The notes beneath the pieces are model-generated. The model worked only from the letters and a program-made list of their open reading frames with translations. It was not told the origin of the DNA and searched no databases. Position numbers and translations under genes: made by a program. From JBLNBU01 sp050260215 (GTDB taxonomy: Bacteria; Pseudomonadota; Alphaproteobacteria; Rhodospirillales; Magnetospirillaceae), in the NCBI GenBank assembly GCA_050260215.1, contig JBLNBU010000017.1, positions 1-5,305 on the forward strand: a DNA stretch of 5,305 nucleotides, in the 5' to 3' direction. This document shows positions 1 to 5,305 of the stretch, piece after piece. Numbering within the stretch: position 1 is the first letter of the stretch; the number at the start of each line of letters is the position of its first letter.

Positions 1-477
1 GACGGCGAAGCCCAGCACCAGGGCGGGCCGCGGCCCGCCGGCAGCGACGATTTCAAGCAGGCGGAACAGGGCGGTGGGCGCGTTGCCGATGGCCACCACC
101 GCGCCGGCCAGCTCGGGCAGCCACAGGTCGACCGCGGCGGCCGAGCGGGTGGTGCCGCGTGCGACCGCCTCGCCCAGGGTGCAGACGACCCGGTTGCCGT
201 GCAGCCGGCGGCGGATGATGCCGTGGGCGACCATCTCGGCGTCGACCAGGATCGGCGCGCCCGAGCGGACCGCCTCGCGGCCGATGGCGCCGGCGCCACT
301 GCTCCATGCCATCTCGGCGACGATGTCGGGCATGCCGCAGGCATGCACCACCCGGACCGCCAGGTCGACCAGGTCGGCCGGCACGCGGGCCAGGTCGGCC
401 TCGGTGCGGATGGCGGCGAAGGACTGGCGGTAGATCTCCGCCGGGTCCTTCTCCCAGGCGTGGATGTCGACGGGCAT
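1..477 (-). CDS. cobH: Precorrin-8X / cobalt-precorrin-8 methylmutase, C-terminus beyond window
   Basis: Isomerase of corrin ring synthesis: it moves the methyl group from C-11 to C-12, giving hydrogenobyrinic acid (CobH, aerobic route) or cobyrinic acid (CbiC, cobalt-early route). The reading frame is open for all 159 visible codons and leaves at the left edge. The family is about 210 residues, so roughly 50 C-terminal residues are missing. Seen in the protein: IYRQSFAAIR at 15-24, then RVVHACGMPDI at 42-52, where His45 matches the catalytic His of the family (His43 in Pseudomonas denitrificans CobH, from memory). GAPILVDAEMVAHGI (73-87) and VVAIGNAPTALFRLLE (127-142) are typical family blocks. 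The ATG is the natural family start and shares its A with the cbiX stop codon (TGATG). No Shine-Dalgarno sequence precedes it, because the upstream bases encode a run of His codons, so translation probably depends on reinitiation after cbiX. CobH and CbiC cannot be told apart by sequence here; the adjacent cbiX favours the cobalt-early role. Confidence -1.
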   Translation of the reverse strand, partial: MPVDIHAWEKDPAEIYRQSFAAIRTEADLARVPADLVDLAVRVVHACGMPDIVAEMAWSSGAGAIGREAVRSGAPILVDAEMVAHGIIRRRLHGNRVVCTLGEAVARGTTRSAAAVDLWLPELAGAVVAIGNAPTALFRLLEIVAAGGPRPALVLGFAV

Positions 478-1439
478 CAGTCGTGGTGGTGGTGATGATG
501 GTGGTGACCGTGGCCATGATGGTGATCGTGATCATGGTCGTGGTCGTGATGATGGTCGGCGTCGGTGCCGATGCCACGCACGTGGTGATGATGGCCGGCC
601 TGGACGGCGCCGACGGCGGCCTCGTAGCCGACCACCTGTTCGCGGTACTTGCACAGCTGGCAGTTCATCTTGGCCTCGCCGTCCCGGGTCTCGGCGACGC
701 GCTCGACGAAGCTGTCGATCACCAGCGGATGGTCGTTGAGATAGGGCGCCTTGATGAACTGGATGCCCGGATGGGCGGCCTGGGCGGCATCGGTCTGCTC
801 GTAGATGCGCTTGACCAGCACGCCGGTGAACAGGAAGTAGGGGAAGACGACGACGCGGGAAAAGCCCAGCTTGGCGCAGCGGTCCAGCGCCTGGTCGACC
901 AGCGGATAGGCGACGCCGGAAAAGGCGATCTCGGTCCAGCCGAAGCCCATGCCTTCCCACAGCATGCGCGCCACCTTGGCAATGTTGGAGTTGGCGTCGG
1001 GGTCGTTGGTGCCGCGCCCGACCACCACCAGCAGGGTGTCCTTGGTCTCGATGCCGGGACCGGCGGCGGCCAGGGCTTCTTCGATGCGCGCGCGCGCGGC
1101 GGCCAGCAGCTTGGGGTCGATGGCGAGCTCGCGGCCATAACGCACGTCGAGGCCCGGATTGGCCGCGGCGAACGAATTGATCTCCCACGGCAGGTCGTTC
1201 TTGACGTGGCCGGCGGCGAACAGCATGCCGGGCACCGCCAGGATGCGCGCGCAGCCGGCAGCCTTCAGCTTTTCCAGGCCGTCCTTGATCACCGGCCGGG
1301 CGAATTCCAGGTAGCCGCTTTCGACCGCGTACTGGGGCAGGCGTTCCTTCATGTGGGCGGCCAGCCGGTCGAACTCGGCGATGGCTTCGACGTCGCGACT
1401 GCCGTGGCCGCAGATCATCACCCCGATCTTTTCGTTCAT
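477..1439 (-). CDS. cbiX: Sirohydrochlorin cobaltochelatase, long form with CxxC motif and His-rich tail
   Basis: Class II chelatase that inserts Co2+ into sirohydrochlorin, the entry step of the cobalt-early cobalamin pathway; cytoplasmic. The protein is 320 residues with two homologous chelatase halves. The first half has the metal/tetrapyrrole-binding histidines: His12 in CGHGSRD (10-16) and His78 in PGMLFAAGHVKNDLP (70-84). The second half has degenerate equivalents, GRGTNDPDANSN (141-152) and FPYFLFTGVLVKRI (199-212), without those histidines, as is usual in long CbiX. Then comes MNCQLCKY (258-265), a MxCxxC motif known in Bacillus megaterium CbiX to take part in an Fe-S centre. The tail (283-320) contains 22 His, interspersed with Asp and Gly and ending in eight His and an Asp. 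The ATG at 1439 was chosen because AAGGA lies 10 bases upstream. An in-frame ATG at 1484 has its GGAGG only one base away and would add 15 hydrophilic residues unlike the family. The gene leads the minus-strand cobalamin unit and overlaps cobH by one base. Confidence -1.
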   Translation of the reverse strand: MNEKIGVMICGHGSRDVEAIAEFDRLAAHMKERLPQYAVESGYLEFARPVIKDGLEKLKAAGCARILAVPGMLFAAGHVKNDLPWEINSFAAANPGLDVRYGRELAIDPKLLAAARARIEEALAAAGPGIETKDTLLVVVGRGTNDPDANSNIAKVARMLWEGMGFGWTEIAFSGVAYPLVDQALDRCAKLGFSRVVVFPYFLFTGVLVKRIYEQTDAAQAAHPGIQFIKAPYLNDHPLVIDSFVERVAETRDGEAKMNCQLCKYREQVVGYEAAVGAVQAGHHHHVRGIGTDADHHHDHDHDHDHHHGHGHHHHHHHHD

Positions 1440-1449
1440 GTGCGCCTGG

Positions 1450-1454
1450 TCCTT
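1450..1454 (-). promoter_or_regulatory. Ribosome binding site of cbiX
   Basis: The minus strand reads AAGGA, with 10 bases between it and the ATG at 1439. This decides the cbiX start against the in-frame ATG at 1484, whose GGAGG lies only one base upstream and is too close to act as a Shine-Dalgarno sequence. Confidence -1.
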
Positions 1455-1467
1455 GCCTTCGTGCGGT

Positions 1468-1496
1468 CCGGCCGGCTGGTCCATGCCTCCGGCCGG
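1468..1496. repeat. CCGGCCGG repeated palindrome, potential 8-bp hairpin
   Basis: CCGGCCGG occurs at 1468-1475 and again at 1489-1496. Each copy is self-complementary, and the two can also pair with each other as an 8-bp all-GC stem around a 13-base loop. With the preceding T it is a 9-base direct repeat (TCCGGCCGG). If transcription of cbiX starts just below the TATAGT at 1506-1511, this hairpin would be at the very 5' end of its leader. It could be an operator, a leader structure, or simply a product of the high GC content; nothing in the sequence decides. Confidence -1.
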
Positions 1497-1556
1497 TGAA
1501 GGGGGACTATAGGGGCCGGGCTTGCGCGGCGAAACCGGAAAAGACACACTCCGGCC

Positions 1557-2552
1557 ATGCTCCCCATAGGCTGGCATTTCGGGCACGCCCCCGACCCCTT
1601 GCTGATACTGTTCATGGCCCTGGCGCTGGATGCGGCGCTGGGCGAAATGCCGTGGCTGTTCCGCCATGTTCCCCACCCGGTGGTGGTGATCGGCCGCACT
1701 ATTGCGGGCCTCGACCGCCGCCTGAACCGGCCCGAGCGGGGGCCGCGCGCGCTCAAGCTGCGCGGCATGCTGCTGGCCTTGGGGCTGACGACGGGTGCGG
1801 CGGCGGTGGGCGCGGTGGTGGCCTTCCTGGCCCGCGCCATTCCCCACGGCTGGCTGGCCGAGGTGGTCCTGACCGCCACCCTGCTGGCGCAGCGCGGCCT
1901 GTTCCAGCACGTGGACGACGTCGCCCGCGCCCTGGAAGACGGCGGGCTCGAGGCCGGACGCTTCGCGGTGTCGCGCATCGTCGGCCGCGACCCGGCCAGC
2001 CTGGACGCCCACGGGGTGGCCCGTGCCGCTATCGAAAGCCTGGCCGAGAACTTCGCCGACGGGGTGGTGGCGCCGGTGTTCTGGTACGTGCTGTTCGGCC
2101 TGCCTGGGCTGCTGGCCTACAAGACGGTCAATACGCTGGACAGCATGGTCGGCTACAAGAACGACAAGTACCGGGCCTTCGGCATGGCCTCGGCCCGGCT
2201 CGACGACGTCATGAACCTGGTGCCGGCCCGGCTGGCGGCACTGATGCTGGTGCTGGCGGCGCCGTTCGTGCCCAAGGGCCGGCCGTTCAAGGCCATCGGC
2301 ACCGTGATCACCGATGCCCGCCACCATCGCTCGCCCAATTCCGGCTGGCCCGAGGCGGCGGCGGCCGGGGCGCTGGACCTGGCGCTGGGCGGCCCGCGCA
2401 AGTATCCCGGTCTGGTGGTCGACGAAAAGTGGATCGGCGGCGGCCGGGCGCGGGCCACCGTTGCCGATATCGACCGCGCCCTGCACCTTTTCACCGTGGC
2501 CTGCGTCATCGACGCCGGGCTGGTGGTGCTGCTGTTGTGGATGCAGGCATGA
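1557..2552 (+). CDS. cbiB: Adenosylcobinamide-phosphate synthase (CbiB/CobD family)
   Basis: Integral membrane enzyme of the nucleotide-loop stage of cobalamin synthesis. It joins adenosylcobyric acid to (R)-1-amino-2-propanol or its phosphate. The protein is 331 residues, a normal length. Family blocks in order: LDAALGE (24-30), HPVVVIGR (40-47), VGRDPASLD (142-150), ESLAENFADGVVAPVFW (160-176), KTVNTLDSMVGYKNDKYRAFG (189-209) and RHHRSPNSGWPEAAAAGALD (255-274). Hydrophobic segments fit membrane helices near 14-32, 71-92, 168-188, 223-238 and 309-330. The ATG at 1557 is the only usable start: upstream the frame meets a stop at 1497-1499 with no other ATG or GTG. Its ribosome site is weak (GGAAAAG, 13 bases away). 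The end overlaps the transporter start by ATGA. The symbol cobD is used for the same enzyme in Pseudomonas denitrificans nomenclature. Confidence -1.
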   Translation: MLPIGWHFGHAPDPLLILFMALALDAALGEMPWLFRHVPHPVVVIGRTIAGLDRRLNRPERGPRALKLRGMLLALGLTTGAAAVGAVVAFLARAIPHGWLAEVVLTATLLAQRGLFQHVDDVARALEDGGLEAGRFAVSRIVGRDPASLDAHGVARAAIESLAENFADGVVAPVFWYVLFGLPGLLAYKTVNTLDSMVGYKNDKYRAFGMASARLDDVMNLVPARLAALMLVLAAPFVPKGRPFKAIGTVITDARHHRSPNSGWPEAAAAGALDLALGGPRKYPGLVVDEKWIGGGRARATVADIDRALHLFTVACVIDAGLVVLLLWMQA

Positions 2553-3646
2553 ACCCGGTGGAGAAATGGCGTTCGGTCGGCCTGATCGCCGTGGCCGAGG
2601 TAATGGCCCTGTCGTCGTGGTTCTCGGCCACTGCGGTGCTGCCGCAATTGAAGGCCCAGGTGGCGCTGGACGCCTTCCACGCCTCGCTGTTCACCAGCCT
2701 GGTGGCGGTGGGTTTCGTCTGCGGCACGCTGGCCAGCGCCGTGCTCGGGCTGGCCGACCGGCTGGAACCCCATCGCTTCTTCGCCGGCTCGGCGGTGGTC
2801 GCCGGTCTGGCCGACCTGGCCATCGTGCTGGCGGCGCCGGGGTCATGGGTGGTGCTGGTGGCGCGCTTCGTCACCGGCGCGGCCATGGCCGGGGTCTATC
2901 CGGTGGGCATGAAGATGGTCGCCAGCTGGGCCCGCGGCGACATGGGCCTGCTGGTCGGGCTGCTGGTCGGCGCGCTGACCCTGGGATCGGGTTCGCCCCA
3001 CCTGTTCAACGCCTTCGGCGGGCTGGACTGGCGGCTGACCATGGGGCTGGCCGCCGGCTCGGCCGTGGCGGCGGCATTGCTGGTCACCCGGGCGCGGCTG
3101 GGGCCGCACTGGGCCAAGGCGCCCAAATTCGAGCCCGGCTACATGGTCCATGCCTGGACGAGCGTGCCGCTGCGGCTGGCCAACCTGGGCTATCTCGGCC
3201 ACCAGTGGGAGCTTTACGCCATGTGGGCGTGGCTGGGGGCGTTCCTGCAGGCCAGCTTCGCCCAGGTAATGGACCCGGCGGTCGCCCCCGTCGCCGCCGG
3301 GCTGGTCACCTTCGCCGCCGGCCAGCTGTTCGCCGCCGACCCCCGCCTGGTGGCGGCGGTATGCCTGCTGTGGGGGGTGACGGTGATTGCCGATTCGGCC
3401 CAGTTCTCGTCCAGCATCATCGAGCTGTCCGAGCGCGCCCATGTGGGCACCATGCTGACCACCCAGACCTGCGTCGGCTTCACCCTGACCCTGGTCACCA
3501 TCCACCTGGTGCCGGTGCTGGTGGACGGCCTCGGCTGGTCGGGCGCCTTCACCGTGCTGGCCGTCGGCCCCTGGCTGGGCGCCGTGGCCATGCAGGCCCT
3601 GAAGCGCCGCCCCGAGGCGCACCGGCTGGCCGGGGGCAAGGGGTAG
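2549..3646 (+). CDS. MFS transporter with probable internal deletion in the C-terminal half
   Basis: Major facilitator superfamily permease of the inner membrane; substrate unknown. The protein is 365 residues. Helices can be read near 11-33, 46-69, 77-96, 99-127, 132-156, 161-180, 208-236, 244-262, 264-290, 298-326 and 328-350, about eleven rather than twelve. Family-like blocks are AEVMALSSWFSATAVLPQL (16-34), GLADRLEPHRFFAGS (67-81, the loop 2-3 motif), GVYPVGMKMVASW (115-127), RLANLGYLGHQWELYAMW (209-226) and WGVTVIADSAQFSS (275-288). In relatives as I recall them, 35-40 residues lie between the equivalents of TFAAG (254-258) and QLFAADP (259-265). They form the end of helix 8, a GxLADRxGRT loop and helix 9. 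Here they are absent, with the frame kept. The start overlaps the cbiB stop (ATGA), and no Shine-Dalgarno sequence stands out, so translation is probably coupled. Co-transcription with cbiB suggests, but does not show, a cobalamin-related role. Confidence -1.
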   Translation: MNPVEKWRSVGLIAVAEVMALSSWFSATAVLPQLKAQVALDAFHASLFTSLVAVGFVCGTLASAVLGLADRLEPHRFFAGSAVVAGLADLAIVLAAPGSWVVLVARFVTGAAMAGVYPVGMKMVASWARGDMGLLVGLLVGALTLGSGSPHLFNAFGGLDWRLTMGLAAGSAVAAALLVTRARLGPHWAKAPKFEPGYMVHAWTSVPLRLANLGYLGHQWELYAMWAWLGAFLQASFAQVMDPAVAPVAAGLVTFAAGQLFAADPRLVAAVCLLWGVTVIADSAQFSSSIIELSERAHVGTMLTTQTCVGFTLTLVTIHLVPVLVDGLGWSGAFTVLAVGPWLGAVAMQALKRRPEAHRLAGGKG

Positions 3647-3647
3647 G

Positions 3648-5305
3648 CTATTTCCGCCCGAACAGCTTCTCGATATCCGCCAGTTTCAGGCTGACATGGG
3701 TGGGGCGGCCGTGGTTGCACTGGCCGGACAGGGGCGTCGCCTCCATCTGGCGCAACAGCGCGTTCATCTCGGCCACCGACAGCTTGCGGCCGGCGCGCAC
3801 TGACCCGTGGCAGGCCATGGTGGCGCAGACGGCATGCAGCCGTTCGGTCAGCGACAGGGTGTGGCCCCACTCGGCCAGTTCGTCGGCCAGGTCGCGCACC
3901 AGTCCCTGGACGTCGCCGTCGCCCAGGATGGCGGGGACCTCGCGCACCACCACGGCGCCGGGGCCGAAGGGCTCGACGGCGAGGCCCAGGTCGGCCAGCT
4001 GGTCGGCGTGCTCGGCGATGCGGGCGGCCGCCGCTTCGCCCAGGTCGACCACCTCGGGCAGCAGCAGGCCCTGGCGGGCGACCCGGCCGGCCTCGGCCTG
4101 GACGCGCATGCGCTCGAACACCAGGCGTTCGTGGGCGGCGTGCTGGTCGACGATGACCAGGCCGTCGCGGGTCTCGGCGACGATGTAGGTATCATGCAGC
4201 TGGCCGCGCGCCGCCCCCAGCGGATGGTCGGTCTCGCCCGCGTCGGAAGCCGGCTCCTCGGCAGGGGCTGAGGGCGGCAGCGCCAGGTTGGGCAGAGCCT
4301 CGGCCAGGCCGCCCCAGGATGCGGGGGCCTGGGCGGCGGCGGCTGCCTCGACCAGCGGCAACGACGGGCGGCGCGGCCCCCCCCAGGGCGGCGGCGAGGC
4401 CGGGCGGGCGGCGCCAAGGGCGCCCAGCGTCTGGGTCGCCACCGTGCTGCTGGCGCGGTGGCCGGCCCCGGCCAGCGCATGGCGGATGGCCGAGACGATC
4501 AGTCCGCGCACCAGCCCTGAGTCGCGGAAGCGCACCTCGGCCTTGGCCGGGTGGACGTTGACGTCGACCGCCTCGGGCGGCAGGTCCAGGAACAGGGCGA
4601 CCACCGCGTGGCGGTCATGGGCCAGCACGTCCTGGTAGGCGCCGCGCACCGCACCCAGTACCAGGCGGTCGCGCACCGGGCGGCCGGCGACGAACAGGTA
4701 CTGGGCCGCGGCGGTGGCCCGGTTGTAGGTGGGCAGCCCGGCCCAGCCGGTGAGCCGGATGCCTTCGCGCTCGGCGTCCAGCGGCACCGCATTGTCCTCG
4801 AAGTCGCGGCCGACCACGGCGGCGATGCGGGCCAGGCGGGCGGCATCGGCCTCGCCGCGGCTGGCGGCCAGCTTCAGCACTGAGCGGGTGCCGTCGGCCA
4901 CCGAGAAGGACACCTGCGGGTGGGCCATGGCCAGGCGTTCGATGACGTCGACGGCGTGCGACAGCTCGGTGCGAGGCGCCTTCAGGAACTTGAGCCTGGC
5001 CGGAGTGGCATAGAACAGGTCGCGCACCTCGACCCGGGTGCCGGCCGACAAGGCTGCCGGCTGCGGCTCGCCCTTGGCGCCGGCCTCGACGGTCAGCGCC
5101 CAGGCGGCGTCAGCGCCCCTGGGCCGCGAGGTGATGGTCAGACGCGCCACCGAGGCGATGGAGGGCAGCGCCTCGCCGCGGAAGCCGAGGAAGCGGATGC
5201 GCACCAGGTCGTCGTCGGGCAGCTTGGAGGTGGCGTGGCGCTCGACCGCCAGCGACAGGTCGTCCGGGCCCATGCCGCAGCCGTCGTCGGTGACCGAGAT
5301 CAGCG
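3648..5305 (-). CDS. mutL: DNA mismatch repair protein MutL, endonuclease type, N-terminus beyond window
   Basis: Homodimeric ATPase that links MutS mismatch recognition to strand removal. The frame runs from the right edge to TAG at 3650-3648, giving 552 visible residues; about 50 N-terminal residues with the ATPase motif I are outside. Counting from the Met at 5273, the protein shows DDGCG just before it and GFRGEALPSI at 30-39 (GHKL motifs II and III). Next come LFYATPARLKFLK (87-99), GRPVRD (197-202) and VDVNVHPAKAEVRF (237-250). A Pro/Ala-rich linker fills about 272-350. The C-terminal domain carries the metal-dependent nicking motif DQHA-AH-E-RLVF-E (376-387; bases 4113-4148), ACHGSVRAGRKL (487-498), QCNHGRPT (518-525) and the final FGRK. 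This matches the DQHA(X)2E(X)4E type found in bacteria without MutH, unlike E. coli MutL. The gene faces the MFS gene tail to tail with one base between stops. Confidence -1.
   Translation of the reverse strand, partial: LISVTDDGCGMGPDDLSLAVERHATSKLPDDDLVRIRFLGFRGEALPSIASVARLTITSRPRGADAAWALTVEAGAKGEPQPAALSAGTRVEVRDLFYATPARLKFLKAPRTELSHAVDVIERLAMAHPQVSFSVADGTRSVLKLAASRGEADAARLARIAAVVGRDFEDNAVPLDAEREGIRLTGWAGLPTYNRATAAAQYLFVAGRPVRDRLVLGAVRGAYQDVLAHDRHAVVALFLDLPPEAVDVNVHPAKAEVRFRDSGLVRGLIVSAIRHALAGAGHRASSTVATQTLGALGAARPASPPPWGGPRRPSLPLVEAAAAAQAPASWGGLAEALPNLALPPSAPAEEPASDAGETDHPLGAARGQLHDTYIVAETRDGLVIVDQHAAHERLVFERMRVQAEAGRVARQGLLLPEVVDLGEAAAARIAEHADQLADLGLAVEPFGPGAVVVREVPAILGDGDVQGLVRDLADELAEWGHTLSLTERLHAVCATMACHGSVRAGRKLSVAEMNALLRQMEATPLSGQCNHGRPTHVSLKLADIEKLFGRK

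Larger units (their letters stand above)
1440..1556. promoter_or_regulatory. Divergent intergenic region between cbiX and cbiB
   Basis: These 117 bases separate the two divergently read cobalamin genes, so promoters for both should lie here or in the ends of the genes. The only -10-like hexamer I see is TATAGT on the minus strand (1511 to 1506), one base from TATAAT. No convincing -35 sits 17 or 18 bases upstream of it, so the call is weak. On the plus strand the same place reads TATAGG. The cbiB start has only a weak GGAAAAG (1537-1543) 13 bases upstream. No B12 box (AGCCAGGAGACC type) or other cobalamin riboswitch core is visible on either strand. Promoter activity itself is inferred from gene layout. 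Confidence -1.

Noticed and set aside
480..560. GTG/ATG-rich trinucleotide stretch that looks like a microsatellite.
   Set aside because: It is the coding sequence for the CbiX His/Asp tail, in frame, with mixed synonymous codons and interspersed Asp and Gly codons.
306..1499. Long plus-strand frame opposite cobH and cbiX.
   Set aside because: It is a GC-driven antisense shadow with Val/Met runs that are just the His codons read backwards. It has no recognisable domain and no ribosome site.
1495..1556. Possible cobalamin riboswitch before cbiB (GGTGAAGGGGGACTATAGGG and GCGAAACCGG look faintly like parts of the consensus).
   Set aside because: The region is too short, and the conserved core (GCCACTG and the B12 box) is missing on both strands. 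The resemblance is short GC/purine-rich sequence only.
1440..2486. The cbiX frame stays open far upstream, antisense through nearly all of cbiB, as if the gene were 669 codons long.
   Set aside because: The extension is low-complexity Gln/Arg/His/Gly-rich translation with no family likeness. CbiX homology starts at MNEKIGVMICGHGSRD, and a ribosome site precedes that ATG. Stops are rare in out-of-phase frames of such GC-rich genes.
1496..2548. Open plus-strand frame leading into the MFS gene from within cbiB.
   Set aside because: The product is Arg/Gly/Pro/Ala-rich shadow sequence. MFS homology begins exactly at the ATG overlapping the cbiB stop, and cbiB in the other frame is plainly real.
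2314..4188. Long plus-strand frame across cbiB, MFS and mutL.
   Set aside because: It crosses three confidently assigned genes, is low-complexity, and covers the convergent stop codons. It is a composition artefact.
4200..4460. Poorly conserved, Pro/Ala-rich stretch inside mutL that could be read as an insertion.
   Set aside because: It falls exactly at the flexible linker between the ATPase and C-terminal dimerisation domains, which is variable in all MutL proteins.

Overview
This is a high-GC, densely packed stretch of bacterial chromosome. Synonymous positions are almost always G or C, genes overlap or nearly touch, and the MutL protein is the endonuclease type with a QCNHGRPT C-terminal box. 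Together these suggest an alphaproteobacterium, perhaps Rhodospirillales (Magnetospirillum-like). That placement is inference from composition and protein style, not from a search.

Layout. Positions 1-1439 (minus strand) hold two cobalamin genes. The first is cbiX, a long-form sirohydrochlorin cobaltochelatase with a CxxC motif and a very His-rich tail. It is followed by cobH/cbiC, (cobalt-)precorrin-8 methylmutase, which runs off the left edge. The cbiX stop and cobH start share one base (TGATG), and the cobH start has no Shine-Dalgarno sequence. Positions 1440-1556 are a short divergent intergenic region. Positions 1557-2552 (plus strand) hold cbiB (also called cobD), adenosylcobinamide-phosphate synthase. 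It overlaps by 4 bases (ATGA) with a major facilitator superfamily transporter at 2549-3646. The transporter converges with mutL (minus strand, 3648 to the right edge, N-terminus outside the window), with a single base between the two stop codons.

How the genes work together. CbiX puts cobalt into sirohydrochlorin at the start of the cobalt-early corrin pathway. CobH/CbiC performs the late methyl migration in the corrin ring. CbiB attaches the aminopropanol arm during nucleotide-loop assembly. The pathway is thus represented at three widely separated steps, read from one divergent control region. The transporter is translationally coupled to cbiB, but its substrate cannot be read from the sequence. 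MutL is an unrelated mismatch-repair gene.

I see no new system, mobile element, CRISPR array, RNA gene or cobalamin riboswitch. The most notable observation is that the transporter appears to lack, in frame, about one helix and the conserved cytoplasmic loop in its C-terminal half. The CbiX His tail and the SD-less cobH start are the next most interesting points.
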